From an uncultured Oscillospiraceae bacterium (GTDB taxonomy: Bacteria > Bacillota > Clostridia > Oscillospirales > Oscillospiraceae), in the NCBI GenBank assembly GCA_947626265.1, contig CANQRM010000027.1, positions 1 through 36,825 on the forward strand: a stretch of DNA of 36,825 bases. The letters run 5' to 3'. Of this stretch, positions 15,931 to 24,003 are shown piece after piece (positions within the stretch are counted from its first letter, which is position 1; the number at the start of each line of letters is the position of its first letter). The notes under the pieces are model-generated. The model had not been told where the DNA came from. It saw only the letters and a program-made list of their open reading frames with translations, and ran no database searches. A program made the position numbers and the translations under genes.

Positions 15931-16323
15931 TTATGATACGTCATCCGAGCAGACTTTTTCGCCGGAGACCAGCTTGGCGTAGATGGTGGTGTAGCGTTTG
16001 CATTCCGCTCCCTCGCTCCCCGCGATGGCTCGGAGGAAGAAGTCGGCAGCTTCCTTCCGGCTGTCCCATACCTCGGTCTTGCCGTAGCAAATGGTGGTGA
16101 CGGGATCGAGTTTTTTCACGATGTCTTTGCCGCAGACCACGTTCAAGCCGCTGCCGTTGTCCCACTTCATCAGAAGGCTGCCCGTATCATCCACGCCCTC
16201 GACCGTTCCCTTTGTCCCGATGGGAGGAGCCTGGGAATCGTCCATCTGAACAAGCTCCACCCGTGTCCCGGCGGGGTACTCTCTGCGGAGCCGCTCCACC
16301 GTTTCTTTATTCGGAAACCGCAT
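15931..16323 (-). CDS. DUF4314-containing small protein
   Basis: 130 residues from ATG at 16323 (AAGGAGG nine bases upstream). Residues 1 to about 75 match DUF4314: FPNKETVERLRREYPAGTRV, then GTKGTVEGVDDTGSLLMKWD, a small SH3-like barrel. Residues about 80-130 form a second part, CYGKTEVWDSRKEAADFFLR ... RYTTIYAKL, also common on its own in Clostridia mobile elements. So this is a two-part protein of unknown role. It overlaps the upstream gene by 17 bases, so the pair is co-translated. Confidence 0.8.
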   Translation of the reverse strand: MRFPNKETVERLRREYPAGTRVELVQMDDSQAPPIGTKGTVEGVDDTGSLLMKWDNGSGLNVVCGKDIVKKLDPVTTICYGKTEVWDSRKEAADFFLRAIAGSEGAECKRYTTIYAKLVSGEKVCSDDVS

Positions 16324-17041
16324 CGCTGACCGCCTCCTTCCGCTCACCGCTTTTGAATGCCGAAGAGCCGGAAAGGTTCTTCAGCAGGATTTTCCGCTCG
16401 GTCTTGTATTCCGCGCCGATGAAGCCCAGCCGGAGCAGGAAGCAGCGGAAGGCGTACTTCTCGTTATCGACTTCCTTTTCAGTCGCCGTCACCCGCTTGG
16501 CGTTCTTCGCCATTTCGCAGAGTGCGCTGATGAAGTGCGTGTATGCCTGAACCTCGTCTGCGTCCGGCAGTTCGGAGAACCAGGGGAAGGACACCTTGTC
16601 CTCGCCGATTTCAATCGGCAGTTCGTCAATGCCCAGCGCCTTTTTGATAAGCCCGCCCTTTGCGTCCAGCAGCTTGGTGAGGTTTCCCACCGCCACGTTC
16701 TCCAGCGGGATTGCTACCGTAAGCCCCACGTTTTCGCCCTGCGGCTCAGTGTCAGCGACTGCCGTATCGCTTGCCGTCTCTTTTTCCGGCGCGTCCTCGG
16801 CGGTTTCCTGCGGCTCTGCGACAAAGCCACGGTTTGCAAGCGCCTCCAGCAGATTTTCAATTTCCTCGCTGTCGGCGCGGTCGTCAAACTCAACCGTGCC
16901 GTTCCTGTCGATGGTAAAGTAGTCCACCTCGTAAGCCGCCGTGGGCATTCCCAGGTATCTCGGCTTGACTTCCAGAATCTCGCCCATCGCCGTTACCAGA
17001 GCCTTGCGTTCCGCTCCCGTCCTGTTAAATTCAATCCTCAT
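16307..17041 (-). CDS. Conserved mobile-element protein of unknown function, sharing a C-terminal module with the amidoligase
   Basis: 244 residues. Residues 1-75 (MRIEFNRTGAERKALVTAMG, then YEVDYFTIDRNGTVEFDD) form a conserved N-terminal domain often labelled 'virulence protein' in Clostridia elements, without known function. Residues 78-105 are an acidic linker. Residues 105-165 form a middle domain with a KGGLIKKALGIDELPIEI stretch. Residues 165-232 match the end of the amidoligase, including KYAxRxxLLRLGFIGxE and LSGxxAFxxG. AAAGGAGGT precedes the ATG. It heads the small-gene part of the cargo block, after a weaker repeat module (copy 4). Confidence 0.75.
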   Translation of the reverse strand: MRIEFNRTGAERKALVTAMGEILEVKPRYLGMPTAAYEVDYFTIDRNGTVEFDDRADSEEIENLLEALANRGFVAEPQETAEDAPEKETASDTAVADTEPQGENVGLTVAIPLENVAVGNLTKLLDAKGGLIKKALGIDELPIEIGEDKVSFPWFSELPDADEVQAYTHFISALCEMAKNAKRVTATEKEVDNEKYAFRCFLLRLGFIGAEYKTERKILLKNLSGSSAFKSGERKEAVSDAVSE

Positions 17042-17054
17042 TCTGAGTACCTCC

Positions 17055-17110
17055 TTTGTTTTTCGGTACTGTATTAATCACTCTAAACGGTGGAAATAGC
17101 AAGCGGTTTC
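17055..17110 (-). promoter_or_regulatory. Promoter-like repeat, degenerate copy 4
   Basis: Keeps TTGCTATTTCC (TAGCAA on the plus strand at 17097-17102), a 17-base spacer ending TTTAGAGT, GATTAA (17074-17079) and a TACCGAAAAACAAAGG leader. It lacks TTGACT and the intergenic dyad, since that region is the end of the C5 methylase gene. It lies just before the 244-residue gene. Confidence 0.4.
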
Positions 17111-17123
17111 GGTGTAGAATACC

Positions 17124-19322
17124 TCACAATAAAAAGTCCGGGAATTGTGAATAGTACACAATGCCCGAAAGTACAAAGTAAACATTCGGAAGAGCCACAC
17201 CGTTTCCCCACATCTTGTACTCGGCGGAATCGGAATGTGGCTCTTTCAGCCATTTCAGAATCTGCTTATCTGTTTTCGGCTTCGAGGAAGTTCCCATGAT
17301 TTTCCTGTGCGTCTCGAACACCTCCCGCCAGAAAGAAAGTTCCTCCTCGGTCGGGTTCTCCGTACCGAGGTCATCGCACCACCAGTCGGGGAAACCCTGC
17401 AGTCTCGCGCACTCGGTCGGCGTCAGCCTGCGGACGATGTACTCCATCTGCACCCCGTTCGTGACAGGCGGGTCCTTGTAGTCCCGCGCCATCAGCGTGG
17501 GGGACTGCTCCTTTAACACCTGTGTGTAATCCCCGGTGGTCATGCAGTACGCCGCGCCATCGGCCGGTTCCGCGGGATGCGCCACCGCACCGGGGCCTTT
17601 CGCCACCAGCGTAGGCTCGACTTCTTCCTCAACGGCGATATTAAACTGTGCGTTCTGCCCCATGTTATAGGTGGCTCGGTCAATGCCATAGGCCACGGCG
17701 TGCTGTTCGGTCGCGTTCAGCGTGTACATCGTTTCGCTTTCGCTGTAGCCATCCCCTTGATGGGAAGGACGGGAGCCGTTGCCCTCGATCACCACCATGC
17801 CGCCTTGATTGCAGGACGGATTCCCGCCGTTCGCATCCAGCGTCCGGGAAGTTTCGGCTTCGTAGAAACCGCTGTGTGGATTATCGGACTTCATGGCGTT
17901 GCTGTCTTTGGAGCAGATGCCGTAAGCCTGCACCACCAGTTCATTGCAGCGGCTTTCGCCCACGTCAAAAGCGTTCAGTGTGTTCGCCACCTCGCCGTCT
18001 TTCCAGGTCGGCGCTTCCTCCGCCGAATGCGGCCGTGTCCCCTTGCAGAACGGCACGAATACAGTCTGGTCATTGTTGCAGGAGAGCGTTGCCGATTTGT
18101 TGTCCTGCACCAGCGCGCCCTTGCCGCCGCCCTCACATCCGGAGCGGATTTTCAGCGTCTTGGGCGTTTCCACCACAAAGGGCTGGTTATTTCCGCCCGT
18201 GCCATAAGTCGAGGATACGGTCGGAGCCGTGTCCAGCGGTCCCGTGTATCTCGCATCCTGCGAGTGGTTCTCAAACATCACCGCTGCGGGAACTGTCCCG
18301 GCACGGAGCGTGGGGGACAGTTCTTCCTCAAAGCCGATGCTGCGAGACTTCGCAGAGTGTTCCGTGCAGAAGCCCGCCGCCTTTTTCTCCGTGACGAAGG
18401 TCTGCATCTGCTCGTTCCGTGTCGCCATCAGCGCACCGGAAACATCGTGCAGGTCGATGCCCTCGCCGCGCTGGTTGATATGGAACGCGCCCGTGTATTC
18501 CGCCTGTTCCATGACCACGGGAGGATGCCCGTGGTCTTCCGCCCGGAGCGTCGCTGCGACTTCCTCCGTCACGTCCATGCGGCTGCCGCCCTGGTCGTTC
18601 AGGCAGATTCCGCCTGATGTTCCAGCGCGATCCGCAGCACCTCCGGCAGTTCCTTCCCACGAGCGGAAGCCCTGCGGAGTATACCCAGACACGCCTTCGG
18701 ACTCAAATAATATCTTTCCGGCACTCCCGCCTGCAAAATCTGCGACAAGGTAGATGCGTTTTCTGCGCTGGGGGACTCCCCAGTATTGCGCGTCAAGTAC
18801 CCGCCATGCGACGGAGTAATCGTCTGCCAGGATTTCTCCCGCGTTTGGCCACTTCGCATATCGAGGAATATCAGCTTCACCGTCTTTGACGGAGCAGACC
18901 GCTTCGAGGACGGCTTTGAAGTCCTCGCCCTTGTTTGAGGAAAATGCCCCAGGGACGTTCTCCCACACGATATATCTTGGATATCTGCCATTGGTGGCGC
19001 ACCTCATTTCTTTTACGATTCGTATTGCCTGATAGAAAAGGCAGGACTGACTCCCGTCAAGCCCCGCTCGCTTGCCCGCCACGCTCATGTCGGTGCAAGG
19101 CGAGCCGAAAGTGATAATGTCCACAGGTTCTATCTCCGCACCGTTTACCGTGGAAATATCGCCCAGGTGTTTCATCCGCGGCAGACGCTTGGTGGTCACC
19201 CGGATAGGGAACGGCTCGATCTCCGAAGCCCAGACCGGAGTGATGCCGCAGGGCAGACCGCCCAGCGGAAATCCCCCGGAGCCGTCAAACAGGCTGCCGA
19301 GCGTTAAGTTGGTGTTATTCAT
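17124..19322 (-). CDS. DNA (cytosine-5) methyltransferase with an expanded repeat-type recognition region
   Basis: 732 residues. Motif I LFDGSGGFPLGG (11-22), catalytic GSPC with Cys76 (motif IV), WENVPG (120-125, motif VI), QRRKRIYLVADF (185-196, motif VIII), then LTPTECARLQGFPDWW (633-648, motif IX) and WGNGVALPN (motif X). Between VIII and IX are about 430 residues, where most enzymes have 80-200. That region holds about eleven degenerate units with a TLxA core at residues near 258, 298, 338, 368, 389, 412, 448, 494, 534, 571 and 609. It probably protects phage DNA from host restriction. GGAGG lies six bases before the ATG; it overlaps the upstream methylase by 8 bases. Confidence 0.93.
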   Translation of the reverse strand: MNNTNLTLGSLFDGSGGFPLGGLPCGITPVWASEIEPFPIRVTTKRLPRMKHLGDISTVNGAEIEPVDIITFGSPCTDMSVAGKRAGLDGSQSCLFYQAIRIVKEMRCATNGRYPRYIVWENVPGAFSSNKGEDFKAVLEAVCSVKDGEADIPRYAKWPNAGEILADDYSVAWRVLDAQYWGVPQRRKRIYLVADFAGGSAGKILFESEGVSGYTPQGFRSWEGTAGGAADRAGTSGGICLNDQGGSRMDVTEEVAATLRAEDHGHPPVVMEQAEYTGAFHINQRGEGIDLHDVSGALMATRNEQMQTFVTEKKAAGFCTEHSAKSRSIGFEEELSPTLRAGTVPAAVMFENHSQDARYTGPLDTAPTVSSTYGTGGNNQPFVVETPKTLKIRSGCEGGGKGALVQDNKSATLSCNNDQTVFVPFCKGTRPHSAEEAPTWKDGEVANTLNAFDVGESRCNELVVQAYGICSKDSNAMKSDNPHSGFYEAETSRTLDANGGNPSCNQGGMVVIEGNGSRPSHQGDGYSESETMYTLNATEQHAVAYGIDRATYNMGQNAQFNIAVEEEVEPTLVAKGPGAVAHPAEPADGAAYCMTTGDYTQVLKEQSPTLMARDYKDPPVTNGVQMEYIVRRLTPTECARLQGFPDWWCDDLGTENPTEEELSFWREVFETHRKIMGTSSKPKTDKQILKWLKEPHSDSAEYKMWGNGVALPNVYFVLSGIVYYSQFPDFLL

Positions 19323-20577
19323 CCGCGCCCTCCACCTCTTTCACAAGGTCGGAGTAGGGAATCCTCTCTCCGTTTCTTTCCACAAAAACATCCTCCGGCG
19401 CGATGCCGTTCTCCACGGCACGGCGGAGGATGACCGATGCGTATTTCTCATCCAGCTCCATCATGAAACAGATGCGGTTCGTCTGTTCACACGCCATCAT
19501 GGTCGAGCCGCTCCCGCCGAAGGTGTCCAGTACGATGGCGTTCTCCTGGGAGGAATTGCCGATGGGGTAGGAGAGCAAGTCCAGCGGCTTGGAAGTCGGA
19601 TGGTTCTTGTTCCGCTTGGGCTTGTCGTAGTTCCAGATGGTGGTCTGCTTGCGGTCGGAATACCAGGAATGCTTGCCGTTCTTCAGAAAGCCGTAGAGTA
19701 CAGGCTCATGCTGCCACTGGTAGTCCGAGCGTCCTAAGACGAGCGAATTTTTCACCCAGATACACACGCCCGCCAGATGGAATCCCGCGTCAATGAACGC
19801 CTTGCGGAAGTTCAGCCCTTCGGTGTCGGCGTGGAAAACATAAGCGGAGCCGCCCGCTTCCAGATGCTCCGCCATGTTCTTAAACGAGTTATACAGAAAA
19901 GTGTAAAACTCATCGTTTTTCATGCTGTCGTTCTGAATGGTCAGACCGTCCGAACTTTTGAACGATACCCCGTATGGGGGATCGGTGACGATGAGGTTTG
20001 CTTTCTTGCCGTCCATCAGAGCGGAAACATCCTCCGCGGAAGTCGCGTCCCCGCACATCAGTCTGTGTCTGCCCACCGTCCAGATGTCGCCGCGCTCCAC
20101 GAACGCCGCCTTCTCCAAAGCGGCGGACAGGTCAAAATCATCATCTTTCACATCTTTCTCTCTGTCTGCGCCGAAAAGGTCGGAAAGTTCGTCCTCGTCA
20201 AATCCCGTCAGCGACACATCAAAGTCCTCGCCCTGCAGGGACTCAATCTCAATGCGCAGAAGCTCCTCGTCCCATCCCGCGTCCATCGCCATACGGTTGT
20301 CCGCCAGAATGTACGCCTTTTTCTGCGCAGGCGTGAGGTAATCCACGAATACACAAGGCACCTCGGCGATGCCTTCCTCCTTCGCCGCCGCAATCCTGCC
20401 GTGTCCGGCTATGACGTTAAAATCCCGGTCGATGATGACCGGGTTAATGAATCCGAATTCGCGCAGCGATGAGCGGAGCTTGGTGATCTGCTCCGGCGAG
20501 TGTGTCCGTGCGTTGTTGATATACGGCACCAGCTTCGCAATCGGAACAAGCTGCATTTCGGTTGTCGTTTTTCCCAT
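19315..20577 (-). CDS. DNA methyltransferase with N-terminal ParB-like domain (N6-adenine or N4-cytosine)
   Basis: 420 residues. Residues about 10-100 are a ParB/Srx-like domain with AGHGRIAAAKEEGIAEVPC. The methylase has TDPPYG (198-203) before DTFGGSGST (351-359), the order of beta-class amino-methylases. IWNYDKPKRNKNHPTSKPLD is a typical connecting motif. No restriction enzyme is adjacent, so it is an orphan modification enzyme, as common in phages. It lies 6 bases after the small terminase gene and overlaps the C5 methylase, so both enzymes are made from one transcript. Confidence 0.93.
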   Translation of the reverse strand: MGKTTTEMQLVPIAKLVPYINNARTHSPEQITKLRSSLREFGFINPVIIDRDFNVIAGHGRIAAAKEEGIAEVPCVFVDYLTPAQKKAYILADNRMAMDAGWDEELLRIEIESLQGEDFDVSLTGFDEDELSDLFGADREKDVKDDDFDLSAALEKAAFVERGDIWTVGRHRLMCGDATSAEDVSALMDGKKANLIVTDPPYGVSFKSSDGLTIQNDSMKNDEFYTFLYNSFKNMAEHLEAGGSAYVFHADTEGLNFRKAFIDAGFHLAGVCIWVKNSLVLGRSDYQWQHEPVLYGFLKNGKHSWYSDRKQTTIWNYDKPKRNKNHPTSKPLDLLSYPIGNSSQENAIVLDTFGGSGSTMMACEQTNRICFMMELDEKYASVILRRAVENGIAPEDVFVERNGERIPYSDLVKEVEGADE

Positions 20578-20583
20578 TCTCTA

Positions 20584-21123
20584 TCACATTCCTTTCCGGG
20601 TTCTGAGCAGCCGCTCCATCACATCGTCCTGCGGCGTGTTCCCCTGGTAGTCCACCGAGCAGTTCTCCTTCACGATCTGGTAAATCTGGTACCAGAGCTG
20701 GTTGACCTGCTTCATATAATTTTGGCTCATGGAAACATACGGGGAAGCGATGGCGGCTCCTGTGGTGGGATGCTTTGCCAGGAATCCAAACTCGGAGATT
20801 GCCTCCTCGCACTGAATCCAGCGGCTGACCGACATCGCATATTGCTCCACAAGCTGTGGGCTGACGAAACGGTCACACCCGCGCTCCTTCAGCCACTTCC
20901 ATGTTTCCTCGTAAACCTCCGCCGCGCAGAGGTCTTTGCCGTTTTTCTGTTTCGCTTTCAGGTATTCCCTAACAGGCGGGACGTCCGCGCCGTCAATGTC
21001 CGGCGGCTCCGGCAGTTCCATCACCGTGGCCGGGGAGCCGTCGTTGATTTTATCCGCCAGCGGCTTTGATTTGCGCCCCGCGCCCACGCGCTGGCCGCCC
21101 CTGTTTGTGCCGTCTTTCGCCAC
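20584..21123 (-). CDS. terS: Terminase small subunit, P27 family
   Basis: About 179 residues. It starts MAKDGTNRGGQRVGAGRKSK, the basic N-terminus of P27-type small terminases (PF05119 type), and continues with a helical body including VEQYAMSVSRWIQCEEAISE and SMSQNYMKQVNQLWYQI. GTG at 21123 has GAGG 8 bases upstream; the GTG at 21132 overlaps that site. TerS recognises phage DNA for packaging. Unusually it is separated from TerL by seven or more cargo genes, though it is next to the HNH gene as in cos-type phages. Confidence 0.9.
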   Translation of the reverse strand: MAKDGTNRGGQRVGAGRKSKPLADKINDGSPATVMELPEPPDIDGADVPPVREYLKAKQKNGKDLCAAEVYEETWKWLKERGCDRFVSPQLVEQYAMSVSRWIQCEEAISEFGFLAKHPTTGAAIASPYVSMSQNYMKQVNQLWYQIYQIVKENCSVDYQGNTPQDDVMERLLRTRKGM

Positions 21124-21243
21124 GGCGATCACCTCTTTTCCCGTCCGGGGTTAATTCCCCGTTTGATTTCCCATTTTCGCGCACGAAGCCCCAGGCCGCT
21201 TGCCCGATAATTTTCCCGCAGAGATTTCTACCGCCCCTGCCGG

Positions 21244-21591
21244 TCAGCGGTCGCCGCGCTCCCTGTGAATTTTTTCGTGGCACGAATAACACAGCGACAT
21301 CAGGTTGTTGTCATCGTTGCTCCCGCCTTCCGACAAAGGTTTCTTGTGGTGAACCAGGTCGGCGGGGATATATCTGCCCTCAGTCAGGCACCGTTCGCAA
21401 AGCGGATGCGCCGTGATGTACCTGTCGCGGATTTTTCTCCAAGCCTTGCTGTACCTTTCGTTGCTGTCGTAGCCGCGGGAGAATTTGTTGTAGTGCGCGT
21501 TCATCAGCTTTGCGTGTTCTTCACAATAAACGCCGTCCGCCAGCTTGGGACAGCTTGGGTAGCGGCATGGGCGTTTCGGTTTCTTGGGCAT
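21244..21591 (-). CDS. HNH endonuclease (packaging-associated type)
   Basis: 115 residues from ATG at 21591, with GAGGTG six bases upstream. N-terminal cysteines CRYPSCPKLADGVYCEEH form a likely zinc site. The HNH motif is LVHHKKPLSEGG ... NDDNNLMSLCYSCHEKIHRE, with paired CERC and CYSC for structural zinc. HNH proteins beside terminase genes are known to take part in cos cleavage with TerL (HK97 gp74-like). The next gene is terS, 120 bases on. Confidence 0.92.
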   Translation of the reverse strand: MPKKPKRPCRYPSCPKLADGVYCEEHAKLMNAHYNKFSRGYDSNERYSKAWRKIRDRYITAHPLCERCLTEGRYIPADLVHHKKPLSEGGSNDDNNLMSLCYSCHEKIHRERGDR

Positions 21592-21698
21592 TCGCTTCAC
21601 CTCGCTTTCGGGCATAAAGAAAGCCCCACAGGATTTCTCCCGCAAGGCTCCCGGATGTTTCATTCTGTCCATCATAATACTAACATAAGAGCCGACTC

Positions 21699-22124
21699 TC
21701 ATTCCCTCTCATTTACTCTCATGATGTCCGCGACACAGGAAAGCGCCTCGTCATGCATCCTATAAATGTGCTGGATGCTGTAATGCATTTCAACCGCAAT
21801 CTTCTCCCAGGAGAGGAAACAGAGGTAACGCTTCTCCAGCAGGGTCTGCAGCTCCACATCGGAAACGGCGTGGATGGTCGCCATGATTTCTTTCTTCAGT
21901 TCCACCAAATCCTCCACATCACGCTTGAGACTGTCCTCGACTTCGATAATCTTCAATACGGCGCGTTCCACCTTAGAGCCGCCGTGATTCGGGTTCCTCG
22001 GCATATCGCTGTAAACAACGGTGCAGGATTTGGCCAGTTCGTTTAAGGATTCAATCTGCTGGAGCTTGGACTTGATCCGCATATCCAGCGTCCGCGCCTG
22101 TGACAAATATTCTTTAGCAGTCAT
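21699..22124 (-). CDS. DUF1492 protein, sigma-region-4-like late regulator candidate
   Basis: 141 residues from ATG at 22124, starting MTAKEYLSQARTLDMRIKSK. It matches DUF1492: an N-terminal coiled-coil, YSDMPRNPNHGGSK, and a C-terminal helix-turn-helix with LLEKRYLCFLSWEKIAVEMH and a final HRMHDEAL-like helix (here IYRMHDEALSCV). Such proteins (ArpU/sigma-70 region 4 type) are thought to turn on late genes, and this one sits right before the packaging genes. It overlaps the upstream small gene by 11 bases. Confidence 0.88.
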   Translation of the reverse strand: MTAKEYLSQARTLDMRIKSKLQQIESLNELAKSCTVVYSDMPRNPNHGGSKVERAVLKIIEVEDSLKRDVEDLVELKKEIMATIHAVSDVELQTLLEKRYLCFLSWEKIAVEMHYSIQHIYRMHDEALSCVADIMRVNERE

Positions 22125-22305
22125 GCATCTTCTCCTTCCGTAACTGTCTGATGAGATACTCCGGATCGACTTTTGAAAGAACACCAAACCAGCCGGAACG
22201 GAAGAAGCGTTCGATTTCTTTAAGTTCCCGCTCATCATCGGTCAGGCGGTAGTCCTTGACCGCCTGCAGGACGATGGCGTTCGCCAGGTTCTCGTATGGG
22301 TTCAA
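22114..22305 (-). CDS. Small conserved phage protein of unknown function
   Basis: 63 residues if read from TTG at 22305, which has GGAGG with a 7-nt spacer; it then starts (M)NPYENLANAIVLQAVKDYRL and has EIERFFRSGWFGVLSKVDPE. This start fits the family I recall from Clostridia phages (MNPYE start, then ERFFRS). An ATG-started form from 22362 is possible but has no ribosome binding site and overlaps the helicase stop. No function known. Its neighbours are the helicase and the DUF1492 gene. Confidence 0.75.
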   Translation of the reverse strand: MNPYENLANAIVLQAVKDYRLTDDERELKEIERFFRSGWFGVLSKVDPEYLIRQLRKEKMHDC

Positions 22306-22358
22306 AGTCTCACCTCCGAATTTGTGGTTCTCGGATTGACTCTGATTGTCATTGATTC

Positions 22359-23717
22359 TCAAAGGTTTGCTTTCACGGCTTCAATCAGTGCGGACTGCGT
22401 GGCGTCCTTTTCGGAAAGCGCCTTCATGATCCGCCCGTCAATGGTGCCGTCCGTGACGATGTGCTGCACCACCACGGTTTCCGCCGCCTGTCCCTGCCGC
22501 CAGAGCCTTGCCACAGTCTGCTGGTATAACTCAAGGCTCCATGTCAGCCCGAACCACACCAGCGTGTTCCCGCCGCTCTGGAGGTTCAGTCCGTGCCCAG
22601 CGGATGCTGGATGTATCAGGGCTACGGGGATTTCGCCATTGTTCCACCGCTGGATACTGCTGTCGGTATCCAGTTTGGAGAACGGGACGTGCAGTTTGTG
22701 CAGCCGTTCCGAAATCCGCTCCAAGTCGTGCTTGTACCAGTACGCCACCAGCAGCGACTTCTCATTTGCCGCCTCGATGATGTCCTCCAGGGCGTCCAGC
22801 TTGCGGTCGTGGATTTTCAAGACAGTCTCGTCATCGGAATACACCGCGCCGTTCGCCATCTGGCAGAGCTTCCCGGAAAGGGAAGCGGCGTTGGCGGCTG
22901 TGATGTCGCCGTCCGGCAGGTTCAGCACCAAATCCCGCTTCAAATCCTCGTACCGCGTTCTTTCCCGCTGGTCGAGATACACCGTGTATTCCGTGCTGAC
23001 CAGTTCCGGCATTTTCAGGTGGTCGGCGGACTTCATGGAAATGGTGATATCGGAGATTTTTCCGTATATCGCCTTCTCCGCTCCCGGCAGCGGCTTGTAG
23101 GAGAACACCACCTGCCCATTCCGCTTGTCGGGAGTAAAGTAGGCGGTACGGTACTGCCCGATGAACCGCCCAAGCCGCTCGCCCATATCCAGCAGCCGGA
23201 ATTCCGCCCACAAGTCCATAAGCCCATTTGAAGATGGCGTCCCCGTCAGCCCCACGATGCGCTTCACCTTCGGACGCACCTTCATCAATGCCCGGAAACG
23301 CTTTGTCTGGTGGCTCTTGAAGGACGAAAGTTCGTCAATCACCACCATGTCAAAATCAAAGGGGATGCCGCTTTCCGCAATGAGCCAGTGGACGTTCTCG
23401 CGGTTGATGATGTAAATATCCGCCTGTTTCCGAAGCGCCGCCAGCCGCTCGGTTTCTGTGCCGACCGCCACGGAATAAACCAACCCGCTCAGATGCTCCC
23501 ATTTTTCGATTTCCGCGGGCCATGTGTTCCGCGCCACCCGTAAAGGTGCTATCACCAGTACCCGACGCACCTCGAAGCGGTCAAACAAAAGGTCGTTTAT
23601 GGCGGTCAGCGTGATTGCCGTCTTGCCAAGCCCCATATCAAGCAGGACGGCTGCGATTGGATGGCTTTCGATGTACTCCGTGGCGTATTCCTGGTAGTCA
23701 TGTGGCTCGTATCTCAT
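22359..23717 (-). CDS. SNF2-type superfamily 2 helicase
   Basis: 452 residues from ATG at 23717 (GGAGG 8 bases upstream). Motif I DMGLGKTAI near residue 28-36, motif II VIDELSSFK near 126-134 (DEL in place of DEAH), motif III GLTGTPSSNG near 157, and C-terminal motifs V/VI with ASAGHGLNLQ and QQTVARLWRQGQ. It is a dsDNA translocase rather than a classical unwinding enzyme, common in Clostridia phage replication clusters next to VRR-NUC. Its start overlaps the VRR-NUC stop by 20 bases. Confidence 0.93.
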   Translation of the reverse strand: MRYEPHDYQEYATEYIESHPIAAVLLDMGLGKTAITLTAINDLLFDRFEVRRVLVIAPLRVARNTWPAEIEKWEHLSGLVYSVAVGTETERLAALRKQADIYIINRENVHWLIAESGIPFDFDMVVIDELSSFKSHQTKRFRALMKVRPKVKRIVGLTGTPSSNGLMDLWAEFRLLDMGERLGRFIGQYRTAYFTPDKRNGQVVFSYKPLPGAEKAIYGKISDITISMKSADHLKMPELVSTEYTVYLDQRERTRYEDLKRDLVLNLPDGDITAANAASLSGKLCQMANGAVYSDDETVLKIHDRKLDALEDIIEAANEKSLLVAYWYKHDLERISERLHKLHVPFSKLDTDSSIQRWNNGEIPVALIHPASAGHGLNLQSGGNTLVWFGLTWSLELYQQTVARLWRQGQAAETVVVQHIVTDGTIDGRIMKALSEKDATQSALIEAVKANL

Positions 23718-23979
23718 CAATAATCCCTCCAATCTGCTCCTCGTCATCAAGGACATATGCCTTGAAGCCCATCTTCCGCAGGAGCCGGAGCCGCGCTTCC
23801 TGCAAAGGGCGTGTGTGTTCTCCCGGTGCTTTTACTTCCACGAATCCCACTTTCCCGCCGGGGAGAAGTACCAGCCTGTCAGGAACGCCGTCAAAGCCCG
23901 GACTTACGAACTTCAGTGCCAGACCGCCGACACGCTTAACTTCCATCACGAGATTGTGTTCCAGCGTTTTTTCACGCAT
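23698..23979 (-). CDS. VRR-NUC domain nuclease
   Basis: 93 residues, nearly the whole of a VRR-NUC (PD-(D/E)XK-type) domain: MREKTLEHNLVMEVKRVGG, then FDGVPDRLVLLPGGKVGFVE with the catalytic Asp, and the E-V-K of VEVKAPGE. Stand-alone VRR-NUC phage proteins cleave branched DNA such as Holliday junctions. AAAGGAGG lies before the ATG. The gene follows the primase-helicase after a 130-base gap with a strong inverted repeat. Confidence 0.92.
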   Translation of the reverse strand: MREKTLEHNLVMEVKRVGGLALKFVSPGFDGVPDRLVLLPGGKVGFVEVKAPGEHTRPLQEARLRLLRKMGFKAYVLDDEEQIGGIIDEIRAT

Positions 23980-24003
23980 TATTTTCCTCCTTTATGGGAT
24001 GCG

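Noticed and set aside
17124-17165. Palindromic ATTGTG / CACAAT near repeat copy 4
   Set aside because: It lies in the last codons of the C5 methylase and does not match the dyad of copies 1-3 well enough.
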